Source: an uncultured Eubacteriales bacterium (GTDB lineage Bacteria; Bacillota; Clostridia; Oscillospirales; Acutalibacteraceae). Taken from it: a stretch of 61,064 nt of DNA. The stretch covers positions 1-61,064 of the forward strand of contig CAKSIU010000006.1 of NCBI GenBank assembly GCA_934463265.1. The letters run 5' to 3'. This document shows, piece after piece, positions 1-6,423 of this stretch. A program made the translations under genes and the position numbers. The notes below the pieces were generated by a model. That model was not told the DNA's origin. It saw only the letters and a program-made list of their open reading frames with translations, and ran no database searches. Position 1 is the first letter of the stretch. The number at the start of each line of letters is the position of its first letter.

Positions 1-60
1 AAGATACCTCCTTTTAGTGTCTGATTTTATAATACATAGTTTTTCAAAATGTGTCTACTT
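1..60 (-). other. Left edge: possible insertion-sequence end and ribosome binding site of a gene off the window
   Basis: On the minus strand the first bases carry a strong Shine-Dalgarno (AAAAGGAGG, plus positions 7-15). It sits so that a start codon would fall just beyond position 1, so a leftward gene probably begins off the window. The minus-strand stretch around 42-60 (AAAGTAGACACATTTTG) resembles the terminal inverted repeats of some IS3-like elements, and the recombinase remnant starts abruptly right beside it. Seen: the RBS and the abrupt junction. Inferred: an IS inserted here and cut off the recombinase. The element body is not visible. Confidence 0.3.
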
Positions 61-71
61 TTATATAGTAG

Positions 72-730
72 CACCACTGCGGAAGCCAACTGGTTGTAAC
101 TAGGTATCAAGACCGCTACATACGAAAAGATGGCACAGAATACAAAGTCGACCAGCTGAAATATACTTGTTATCATAAGACCAGAGAGTTTAATAACTGC
201 GATGGTCAAACATCGTATATAACCGAGCCGATTGATGAGGTCGTTATGGACGTGCTTAACGATATGTTTAAGAAAATCAAAGAAACGCCAAAAGATAAGG
301 CGTTGGAGAAGAAGTACAAATCGCAAGTCGGAGCTTGTAAATCGAAATATAAAAAAATAGATTCCGAAGCCCTAAAATTAGACAATCAGCTCCGGACTTT
401 AAAAATGGAGGAAAAGCATTGGCCGGAGAAAGCGCATTTACTGCGGAACAGTTGAGCGAAGCGATACGCGCAACGCAGAGTAAGATAAATGAAAAAATTT
501 CTGAAAAAGAAAAGTTGAAAGCGGAATTAGACAATAAACAGGGAACCATGGGCAAGTTAGGCTATTATTATAATCAGTTTTTAAATTGGGCAGAGGAGTT
601 CCAAAACTCGACGTTAGAACAAAGAAAAATGAAAGCCTGCCAACTCATAAGAGGCGTCAAAGTTAGCCGAGGATATAATGTGAACATTGAGTTCGACATG
701 AATTATCAGCAGTTTTGCGAAGGCTTGTAA
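72..730 (+). pseudogene. Truncated, frameshifted large serine recombinase (C-terminal part)
   Basis: The first reading frame from about 72 gives the recombinase zinc-ribbon type region: a CG pair near the start (HHCGSQLV), later C-Y-H-K and N-C-D-G-Q, then a charged coiled-coil stretch. It stops at 455. The sequence continues in another frame from about 407 (GESAFTAEQLSEAI) with more coiled coil and the typical C-terminal ending near 730, so one frameshift lies around 390-420 in an A-rich run. The catalytic resolvase domain, with its nucleophilic serine, is absent because the gene begins internally at the left edge. In this family (phage and ICE integrases, TnpX-like) the zinc ribbon and coiled coil bind attachment sites. 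This copy is dead and marks a former mobile element. A stop codon at 69-71 precedes the readable part. Confidence 0.8.
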
Positions 731-920
731 ATAAAAAAGTAATTAACAATAAACAAATTTCCGGGGCATAGCTGCAACATACATTTAAAGATTCATCTTT
801 CTCAATATGTCTCCCACAGCCAGTACATATTATTTTTTCTTTTTTGCAGCAAAATTTCTGCGTTACCATCGTTGTTATAATAACGCCGATTGCATTAGGA
901 GTCATAAATCTATCGTACAT
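663..920 (-). CDS. Small cysteine-rich protein, unknown
   Basis: An 85-residue ORF starts at ATG 920 with a good Shine-Dalgarno (AGGGAG) 7 bases upstream. The middle of the protein has clustered cysteines (FCCKK, CTGCG, VCC), suggesting a small metal-binding knuckle. The C-terminal third overlaps the 3' end of the recombinase remnant on the other strand, so the original end may have been replaced when the mobile element arrived. No family is recognised. The gene follows the rplL terminator region on the same strand. The clear ribosome binding site and the cysteine pattern argue for a real gene; the antisense overlap and short length argue against. It may itself be a truncated gene. Confidence 0.4.
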   Translation of the reverse strand: MYDRFMTPNAIGVIITTMVTQKFCCKKEKIICTGCGRHIEKDESLNVCCSYAPEICLLLITFLFTSLRKTADNSCRTQCSHYILG

Positions 921-932
921 AAAAAATCTCCC

Positions 933-968
933 TAAAAAAATTTTCCACCACATTATTTTGTGGTGGAA
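933..968 (-). terminator. Rho-independent terminator of the rplJ-rplL operon
   Basis: A perfect 10-bp stem (arms 943-952 and 959-968, TTCCACCACA/TGTGGTGGAA) with a 6-base loop is followed on the minus strand by AATTTTTTT (about 933-942). It lies 19 bases after the rplL stop. Confidence 0.9.
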
Positions 969-986
969 TTAAATTTAATTATTCAA

Positions 987-1364
987 TTATTTAACTTCTA
1001 CTTCAGCGCCAGCCTCTGTTAATTTAGCTTTAATAGCTTCGGCATCTTCTTTAGAAGCTCCTTCTTTAACGGCTTTAGGAGCACCGTCAACAACTTCTTT
1101 AGCTTCTTTCAGGCCAAGACCGGTGATTTCTTTAACAACTTTGATAACAGCAACTTTGTTAGCGCCGGCTGATTTGAGAATAACATCGAATTCAGTTTTT
1201 TCTTCAGCGGCAGCAGCGCCACCAGCGGCAGGAGCAGCGGCAACAGCAACAGGAGCAGCAGCAGAAACACCAAATTCTTCCTCAAGAGCTTTAACGAGCT
1301 CGCTTAATTCTAAAACGGTTAACGATTTAACATCTTCAATTAACTTAGTAACTTTCTCTGACAT
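987..1364 (-). CDS. rplL: 50S ribosomal protein L7/L12
   Basis: The 125-residue product has the full L7/L12 layout. An N-terminal dimerisation helix (residues 1-35, MSEKVTKLIEDVKSLT) is followed by an Ala/Gly-rich flexible hinge (about 36-55) and a compact C-terminal domain with the conserved FDVIL, KVAVIKVVKEITGLGLKEAK and VDGAP segments. L7/L12 dimers form the ribosome stalk and recruit translation GTPases, including the LepA encoded later in this window. The start is ATG after GGAGG with 9-base spacing. It is the second gene of the rplJ-rplL operon, as in most bacteria, and is followed directly by a strong terminator. Nothing unusual is seen. Confidence 0.98.
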   Translation of the reverse strand: MSEKVTKLIEDVKSLTVLELSELVKALEEEFGVSAAAPVAVAAAPAAGGAAAAEEKTEFDVILKSAGANKVAVIKVVKEITGLGLKEAKEVVDGAPKAVKEGASKEDAEAIKAKLTEAGAEVEVK

Positions 1365-1433
1365 AATAAATAACCTCCAAAAATTTCGATAATTTAGGAC
1401 AAAAAGTCCGTTTTTTATAAGTTTTCAAATTTT

Positions 1434-1964
1434 TTAAGCACTTTGTTTTTCTGCAATAGCATTAAGTGCAACAACAAGACCTCTAATTGTGCCGTTAAGC
1501 ACCGTAACAAAGCCAGAAATAGGAGCATTCAAGCCACCAAGAGCTTTTGCAACAAGAACTTCTTTTGTAGGAAGTTTGGCAAGATTGTTAACTTCGGCCT
1601 CGCTGATAACTTTTCCCTCGATGAAACCAGCTTTAGCTTTAAAAAAGTCATTTTCATCGGCGAATTTACAAAGAATTCTAGCAGCGGCAATGTGGTCCTC
1701 TTTGCTGATAGCGATAGCAGTAGTACCTTCTAAAACAGGCTCTAGGCCATCTAAACCAGCTTCTTTTGAGGCTCTTTGAAGCAAAGTATTTTTCACAACA
1801 AAATACTCAACGCCGGTTTCTCTGAGTTCTTTACGCAATTTAGTATCATCAGAAACGTTGATACCTTTGTAATTTACAATAACACCCGCGCAAGAATTTT
1901 TTAATTTATCGGATAAACTGGCAACCAGAGCCTTTTTTTGTTCTAAAATTTTCTCGCTTGGCAA
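1434..1964 (-). CDS. rplJ: 50S ribosomal protein L10
   Basis: L10 (176 residues) anchors the L7/L12 stalk to 23S rRNA. The sequence matches the family from PSEKILEQKK through DTKLRKELRETGVEY, KNTLLQRA and the Ala-rich C-terminal tail. I choose TTG at 1964 as start: it lies six bases after GGAGGTG and gives the family's usual M-P-S-E-K beginning. A longer frame from an upstream ATG at 2003 would have an N-terminal extension with no ribosome binding site. The gene precedes rplL by about 70 bases. It lies behind a structured leader and should be autoregulated by L10-L12 binding there. Confidence 0.97.
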   Translation of the reverse strand: MPSEKILEQKKALVASLSDKLKNSCAGVIVNYKGINVSDDTKLRKELRETGVEYFVVKNTLLQRASKEAGLDGLEPVLEGTTAIAISKEDHIAAARILCKFADENDFFKAKAGFIEGKVISEAEVNNLAKLPTKEVLVAKALGGLNAPISGFVTVLNGTIRGLVVALNAIAEKQSA

Positions 1965-1997
1965 AATATTCACCTCCACAGATAAATTTAAAACTGC

Positions 1998-2125
1998 GCA
2001 CAAAAAACGAAAAGCCCTTTCCGCAAACCGCAGAAAAGGCGTAAATATCCAATAAAGTATACTCGCGCAAATCCTCGGTAGGCGTGAAAATCACATTACG
2101 CATCATGCACCTACTGTCTTTGGAA
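1998..2125 (-). promoter_or_regulatory. L10 (rplJL) ribosomal protein leader
   Basis: Read on the minus strand, the 5' untranslated region contains the hallmark of the L10 leader: CCAAAGACAGTAGGTGC followed some 30 bases later by GCCTACCGAGGATT, which pair to form the kink-turn-containing L10-binding stem. Near the gene lies an 11-bp hairpin (2014-2040, GCCTTTTCTGC/GCGGAAAGGGC with wobble pairs) followed by TTTTCGTTTTTT, which looks like an attenuator terminator. The L10(L12)4 complex is known to bind such leaders and repress rplJL. Confidence 0.88.
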
Positions 2126-2139
2126 AAACAGCTTTAATA

Positions 2140-2168
2140 ATAATAACATATATGAAAAATATTGTCAA
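2140..2168 (-). promoter_or_regulatory. rplJ operon promoter
   Basis: Minus strand: -35 TTGACA (2163-2168), 17-base spacer, -10 TATTAT (2140-2145), just upstream of the L10 leader. This is a close match to the vegetative sigma factor consensus. Confidence 0.85.
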
Positions 2169-2201
2169 TAGAAAAATAAAATTTTAGCAATAATTAATTT
2201 A

Positions 2202-3596
2202 TTAAAATTCAGCAGTACCCGTTGTTCTGGGGAAGGGCAGCACGTCTCTGATGTTAGAAATTCCGGTTAAATACATAATAAGACGTTCAAATCCCAATCC
2301 AAAACCTGAGTGTACAGCCGTTCCATAGCGACGCAGGTCAAGATACCACCAATAATCTTCCTCGGGCAAATTTAACTCTTCCATACGTGCAATTAAACGT
2401 TCTAACCGCTCCTCACGCTGACTTCCGCCGATAATTTCTCCAATCCCTGGGACTAATAAATCCATTGCAGAAACGGTCTTACCATCCTCATTTTCGCGCA
2501 TATAGAACGATTTTATTTCTTTTGGATAGTCGATGACAAACACAGGCTTTTTATAAATTTTCTCAGTTAAATATTTTTCGTGCTCAGTCTGAAGGTCAAT
2601 TCCCCACGAAACTTTGTAGTCGAAGTTATCATTGTTTTCTTCCAAAATTTTAACAGCATCAGTGTAAGTGACCACGCCAAAGTCAGAGCTTACAATGTTT
2701 TCAAGCCGACTAAGCAATTCTTTATCGTAGAATTGGTTAAAAAATTCCATGTCGGCGGGACAAGTCTCTAGCACGTACCTTATGATAAATTTCATCATAT
2801 TTTCAGCAATTTCCATGCACTCATTGAGATCGGCAAAAGCAATTTCCGGTTCAATCATCCAAAATTCTGCAGCATGACGTTGAGTATACGATTTTTCGGC
2901 TCTAAAAGTTGGTCCAAATGTATAAATTTTTCCAAAAGCCATAGCCATACATTCACCCTCAAGTTGCCCCGAAACCGTCAAAGAAGTATGTTTTTGAAAG
3001 AAATCTTGAGAATAGTCAACTTTTCCACCTTTAGTTTTAGGTACTTTTTCAAGGTCAAGTGTGGTAATCGTAAACATTTCGCCAGCGCCTTCGCAATCGC
3101 TGCCAGTAATTATTGGAGTGTGTGCATAAATAAAGCCTTGCTCTTGAAAAAATTTGTGAATAGCATAAGCGGCCGCAGAACGAACTCTGTAAGCGGCGCT
3201 GAAAGTATTTGTGCGAGGACGAAGGTGAGCAATAGTTCTAAGGTATTCGAGTGAGTGCTTTTTTTTCTGCAAAGGATAATCACTTGTTGATTTACCTTCT
3301 ATAAAGACTTCTCGAGCTTGAATTTCAAGCGGCTGTTTTGCTTCTGGAGTTAAAACGACAATCCCTTTTATGCGAACTGCAGAACCAACATTAAGTTTAG
3401 CAACTTCCTTAAAATTTTCAATATGATTTTCTTCGAAAACAACCTGAATGTCCTTAAAAAAGCTGCCGTCATTTAGCTGCATAAATCCCAGTGATTTGGA
3501 GTCTCTAATAGTTTTTACCCAGCCGCAAACAGTAACTTCAGTGTTAGAAAAATCTGCAGAGTTTTTATATAATTTAGCTATTTCTATTCTTTTCAT
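2202..3596 (-). CDS. asnS: Asparaginyl-tRNA synthetase
   Basis: A class II aminoacyl-tRNA synthetase of 464 residues charges tRNA-Asn with asparagine. The N-terminal OB-fold anticodon-binding domain occupies about residues 15-105 (VCGWVKTIRDSK, GFMQLNDGS). The catalytic core then carries motif 2 (FRAEKSYTQRHAAEFWMIEPE) and motif 3 (GFGLGFERLIMYLTG near the C-terminus). HAAEFWMIEPE and the ending ISNIRDVLPFPRT are typical of AsnRS rather than AspRS. The start is ATG 3596. Its Shine-Dalgarno (GAAAGGTGG) lies unusually far upstream, about 40 bases, with a hairpin in between, as annotated separately. It is monocistronic, with its own consensus promoter. Confidence 0.97.
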   Translation of the reverse strand: MKRIEIAKLYKNSADFSNTEVTVCGWVKTIRDSKSLGFMQLNDGSFFKDIQVVFEENHIENFKEVAKLNVGSAVRIKGIVVLTPEAKQPLEIQAREVFIEGKSTSDYPLQKKKHSLEYLRTIAHLRPRTNTFSAAYRVRSAAAYAIHKFFQEQGFIYAHTPIITGSDCEGAGEMFTITTLDLEKVPKTKGGKVDYSQDFFQKHTSLTVSGQLEGECMAMAFGKIYTFGPTFRAEKSYTQRHAAEFWMIEPEIAFADLNECMEIAENMMKFIIRYVLETCPADMEFFNQFYDKELLSRLENIVSSDFGVVTYTDAVKILEENNDNFDYKVSWGIDLQTEHEKYLTEKIYKKPVFVIDYPKEIKSFYMRENEDGKTVSAMDLLVPGIGEIIGGSQREERLERLIARMEELNLPEEDYWWYLDLRRYGTAVHSGFGLGFERLIMYLTGISNIRDVLPFPRTTGTAEF

Positions 3597-3643
3597 TGCA
3601 AAACATAATCAGCATTAAAGTGATTATGCGTTCCCACCTTTCA
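3597..3643 (-). promoter_or_regulatory. asnS translation-initiation region with hairpin between SD and start
   Basis: On the minus strand the order is GAAAGGTGG (3635-3643), six bases, an 8-bp perfect stem CATAATCA/TGATTATG (3604-3611 and 3621-3628) with a 9-base loop, seven bases, then ATG 3596. Folding would reduce the SD-to-start distance from about 38 to about 13 bases. An out-of-frame 13-codon reading frame (start 3615) begins inside the loop and overlaps the asnS start. It contains three Asn codons. Confidence 0.55.
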
Positions 3644-3660
3644 GATAGAATTTTAATAAT

Positions 3661-3689
3661 ATTATACCCAATTGAAAAAAAAACGTCAA
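3661..3689 (-). promoter_or_regulatory. asnS promoter
   Basis: Minus strand: -35 TTGACG (3684-3689), 17-base spacer, -10 TATAAT (3661-3666). The transcript would start near 3654, leaving only about 57 bases of leader, too short for a T-box. Confidence 0.85.
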
Positions 3690-3730
3690 TAAGAATAGGA
3701 AATATATTATAAATATTTTTACCAAAATTA

Positions 3731-3759
3731 TTGATATATATGATAATTAATGGTATAAT
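3731..3759 (+). promoter_or_regulatory. Promoter of the GG-leader peptide genes
   Basis: -35 TTGATA (3731-3736), 17-base spacer, -10 TATAAT (3754-3759), followed 53 bases later by the start codon. There is no other promoter-like site between the two peptide genes, so they are probably cotranscribed. Confidence 0.75.
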
Positions 3760-3811
3760 ATTAACAAGTTGCGTAACTTAATTTATTTTTAAGAAAGAAG
3801 GAGTAATTAAA

Positions 3812-4117
3812 GTGAAAAAGAGAGAATACAAAAACACAAACCCATGCGAATTGAGTGATAGCTCGATAAGTGAGGTTTCTGGTGGAACGGTTGATTTTCA
3901 TGTATTTGAAGATGGCAGTGCTGGCTGGGTTGCTTCTGCTGCACCTGGAGATATTTTTCAAAGCTCTAAAAACGCTATTGCAGTAGATAAAGCATCTGGA
4001 GGCAGTGGTATTTCTGCGTCACAAGAAAATCTTAAATCTAACTTTAATCCTTACTCTAGTAATAATGATTTGGCCGCAGTAAAAGACCAATGGAATAATC
4101 CTCTATCGCGTTATTAA
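3812..4117 (+). CDS. Double-glycine leader peptide precursor (bacteriocin-like, unknown core)
   Basis: A 101-residue protein starts at GTG 3812 after GAAGGAG. Residues 12-25 form a typical double-glycine leader (CELSDSSISEVSGG), the signal recognised by C39-peptidase ABC transporters, so cleavage is predicted after the GG. The predicted core begins TVDFHVFEDGSAGW. It is rich in Ser, Asn, Ala and Gly, lacks Cys, and contains GGSG near its middle. No known bacteriocin class is recognised. A degenerate paralogue follows 32 bases downstream and shares the T-[VI]-DFHVF-x-DG-x-x-GWV block, marking a family-specific conserved core start. No processing or export gene is adjacent; the nearest ABC exporter lies near 42-43.7 kb and has no visible peptidase domain. 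Antimicrobial or signalling activity is a guess. Confidence 0.65.
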   Translation: MKKREYKNTNPCELSDSSISEVSGGTVDFHVFEDGSAGWVASAAPGDIFQSSKNAIAVDKASGGSGISASQENLKSNFNPYSSNNDLAAVKDQWNNPLSRY

Positions 4118-4149
4118 CAGTTTAAATTTTTAATGAAAGGAAGAGAAAA

Positions 4150-4374
4150 ATGAAAAAGAGCTCTGCTGAATTAAAGGATATGGACATGGAAGGAATTTCT
4201 GGATGAACAATTGATTTTCATGTTTTTAATGATGGAAAATCAGGCTGGGTATCGTCAACAACAAAAGATAAAAAAATTTACAAAACAAAAAGAGATGCTT
4301 CTAAGGCAGATATGTTAGCTGGAGGAAGTGGATACACTCCAGAAGATGAACTAGCGCGTTTTTCAAGATTTTAA
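4150..4374 (+). pseudogene. Second GG-leader peptide, interrupted by TGA at the second glycine
   Basis: ATG 4150 follows GGAAGAG. The frame reads MKKSSAELKDMDMEGISG, then TGA at 4204-4206, then TIDFHVFNDGKSGWVSS and on to a TAA at 4372. Aligned with the upstream paralogue (VSGG-TVDFHVF), the stop replaces exactly the second Gly of the cleavage motif, a single GGA to TGA change. TGA is an ordinary stop elsewhere in the window (for example dapF and pyrG), so recoding of TGA as Gly is unlikely. The region after the stop keeps the family pattern (DFHVF, GWV, GGSG, terminal aromatic), so the mutation looks recent, or a sequencing error is possible. As it stands the product is an 18-residue leader. 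Confidence 0.7.
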
Positions 4375-4381
4375 ATAAAAC

Positions 4382-4416
4382 AAACTGTGGATACAATTTA
4401 TATGTATCCACAGTTT
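4382..4416. terminator. Bidirectional terminator between peptide genes and V-ATPase operon
   Basis: Perfect 14-bp stem (4382-4395 and 4403-4416, AAACTGTGGATACA) with a 7-base loop, A-rich on the left and TTTATTTT on the right. It serves the plus-strand peptide locus and, converging, the minus-strand V-ATPase operon that ends at 4415. Confidence 0.85.
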
Positions 4417-5041
4417 ATTTTGTAGCGCCGGTTTTCATCAGTCTGGCTTGAGCGCTCCGTTCATTTTCATCCAGTTTCATAGAGATATATCGAATGCCAT
4501 TTTCTGCCTGAGGAATAACAACATACTCGAGCGCATTAACTCTGCGGCGAGTTTTTTCTATTTCTGCGGCTAAAAGCTGACAGGATTTTTCAATTTCTGC
4601 AAGTTCCAACATATCCTCGAACACGTCAGAAAGCGATTTTACAGCGATATCCAAGCCGGAAGAAGTAAAAGTCAATCCATAAGAAAAAATATCATTTTTG
4701 TCAGCAGTCCGAGTTTTATATTCAAATTTAGGCACATTCACGCTCATGATGTTTTTGCTAGAGACATCGATGGAAACTGATTGTTTTGGTGCGAGCAGTG
4801 CGACATTTAAGGCTTCGTCGCTCATTTCGGACTTAGCCAACAAAAACATTTGGTTAGCTTTTTTTATTCCAATTTCAACTTTTTCACGAAGCTTTTTGTT
4901 TTTTTCCATTAAGGAAATAAATTGTTTCATCAATTCGTCACGTTTGTCTTTTAAAAGTTTGTGTCCGCGCACCGCCATTAAGCGTTTTTTCTTTAATCGA
5001 GTGAGTTCCATTCTAGTGGGATTTACCTGAACATTTGCCAT
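4415..5041 (-). CDS. ntpD: V-type ATP synthase subunit D
   Basis: The central-stalk subunit D (208 residues) couples rotation of the A3B3 head to the membrane rotor. The N-terminus (NPTRMELTRLKKKRLMAVRGHKLLKDKRDEL) is the family signature, and the protein is built of two long helices (about residues 5-70 and 140-200) with an intervening less helical region. The C-terminal helix contains RRVNALEYVVIP, typical of V/A-type D subunits. It begins just after the subunit B stop and is the last gene of the operon, ending in the stem of the shared terminator. Confidence 0.95.
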   Translation of the reverse strand: MANVQVNPTRMELTRLKKKRLMAVRGHKLLKDKRDELMKQFISLMEKNKKLREKVEIGIKKANQMFLLAKSEMSDEALNVALLAPKQSVSIDVSSKNIMSVNVPKFEYKTRTADKNDIFSYGLTFTSSGLDIAVKSLSDVFEDMLELAEIEKSCQLLAAEIEKTRRRVNALEYVVIPQAENGIRYISMKLDENERSAQARLMKTGATK

Positions 5042-5043
5042 AA

Positions 5044-6423
5044 TTAATCACCACTTTTTCCGTAATACTTATCAAGAAATTCGTCGCTGATTCTTTTAAG
5101 TTCGCTTCGAGGCAAAATGGAGAGCAACTTCCAACCGATATCCAAAGTTTCTTCGATGCTTCGGTTGTTTTCATACCCCTGAGAAACGTATTCAGCTTCA
5201 AAAGCCTCCGCAAATTTTGCATAAAGCTTATCAATATCAGTAAGTGCAGCCTCACCAAGAATTACCATAAGTTCTTTAGCCTCTTTGCCTCTGGCGTACG
5301 CAGAAAACAACTGATTCATCGTGCTGGAATGGTCTGAGCGAGTTTTTCCTTCACCGATTCCTTTGTCTTTCAATCTAGAAAGTGACGGTAAAACATCGAT
5401 AGGTGGAGTGACACCTTTTCTAAAAAGTTCCCGACTAAGAATAATTTGCCCCTCCGTAATATACCCAGTTAAATCGGGGATGGGGTGAGTTTTATCATCT
5501 TCTGGCATGGTTAAAATTGGAATCAAAGTTATGCTACCCTTTTTGCCTTTTTGACGGCCGGCACGTTCATAAATTGTAGCCAAATCCGTGTACATATATC
5601 CAGGGTAGCCGCGTCTGCCGGGAACTTCTCTTCTGGCGGCAGAAACTTCACGCAACGCGTCGGCGTAATTGGTGATATCTGTCATAATCACGAGCACGTG
5701 CATATTTTTTTCAAAAGCCAAATATTCAGCGGCAGTAAGCGCCATTTTTGGTGTAGCAAGACGTTCCACCGCGGGGTCGTTGGCCAAATTCAAAAACATA
5801 ACAGTACGGTCAATAGCTCCGGTTTCCTTGAAGCTTTCGACAAAAAACTGCGATTCTTCAAAAGTTATTCCCATAGCCGCAAAAACCACAGCAAAAGGCT
5901 CATCCGTGCCGCGAACTTTGGCTTGACGTGCAATTTGAGCGGCTAAATTAGCGTGAGGAAGACCACTTGCAGAGAAAATCGGAAGTTTTTGTCCTCTAAC
6001 GAGTGTATTTAAGCCGTCGATAGCAGAGATTCCGGTCTGAATGAACTCTTGAGGATAATTTCTAGCAGCAGGATTCATCGGCAATCCGTTTACGTCCAAA
6101 CGTTCTTCCGGCAAAATTTCCGGACCACCATCGATAGGTCGCCCCAACCCGTCAAAAACGCGACTTAGCATATCAATAGAAACGCCGAGCTGCATGCTTC
6201 TGCCCAAAAAACGAACCTTGCTGTTAGAGAGATTTATTCCTGCAGAATTTTCAAATAGCTGAACAAGCGCATTAGAGCTGTCGATTTCTAACACTCTGCA
6301 GCGACGTTTTTCTCCATTGGAAAGTTCTATTTCACCAAGCTCATCAAAATTCACATTTTCGACATCGCGAACCAACATTAAAGGACCGGCAACTTCATCA
6401 ATAGTTCTGTACTCTTTTGGCAT
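5044..6423 (-). CDS. ntpB: V-type ATP synthase subunit B (regulatory nucleotide-binding subunit)
   Basis: The 459-residue B subunit forms the non-catalytic half of the A3B3 hexamer. Recognisable blocks are the N-terminal beta barrel (YRTIDEVAGPLMLV), GRSMQLGVSIDMLSRVFDGLGRPID, FSASGLPHANLAAQIARQAKV in place of a P-loop, and the PDLTGYITEGQI segment. It has no Walker A GxxxxGKT, as expected for B subunits. I start at ATG 6423, which overlaps the subunit A stop as TGATG and has GGAGG at the right distance. The upstream TTG at 6426 is possible but unnecessary. It is translationally coupled to subunit A. Confidence 0.95.
   Translation of the reverse strand: MPKEYRTIDEVAGPLMLVRDVENVNFDELGEIELSNGEKRRCRVLEIDSSNALVQLFENSAGINLSNSKVRFLGRSMQLGVSIDMLSRVFDGLGRPIDGGPEILPEERLDVNGLPMNPAARNYPQEFIQTGISAIDGLNTLVRGQKLPIFSASGLPHANLAAQIARQAKVRGTDEPFAVVFAAMGITFEESQFFVESFKETGAIDRTVMFLNLANDPAVERLATPKMALTAAEYLAFEKNMHVLVIMTDITNYADALREVSAARREVPGRRGYPGYMYTDLATIYERAGRQKGKKGSITLIPILTMPEDDKTHPIPDLTGYITEGQIILSRELFRKGVTPPIDVLPSLSRLKDKGIGEGKTRSDHSSTMNQLFSAYARGKEAKELMVILGEAALTDIDKLYAKFAEAFEAEYVSQGYENNRSIEETLDIGWKLLSILPRSELKRISDEFLDKYYGKSGD

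Noticed and set aside
1123..1392. Ala-rich plus-strand ORF opposite rplL, and other long antisense ORFs (for example 2874-3254, 18472-18828, 55208-55555)
   Set aside because: They are shadows of strongly conserved genes on the other strand, without ribosome binding sites.
3597..3666. T-box riboswitch upstream of asnS, suggested by GGTGGGAACGC
   Set aside because: The promoter is only about 60 bases from the start codon, leaving no room for Stem I, and there is no terminator after the GGTGG sequence.
4204..4206. TGA in the second peptide gene read as glycine, selenocysteine or tryptophan
   Set aside because: TGA ends several intact genes in the window (for example dapF, pyrG, subunit A), so it is a normal stop here. 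There is no SECIS-like stem and the position is Gly in the paralogue. A point mutation is simpler.
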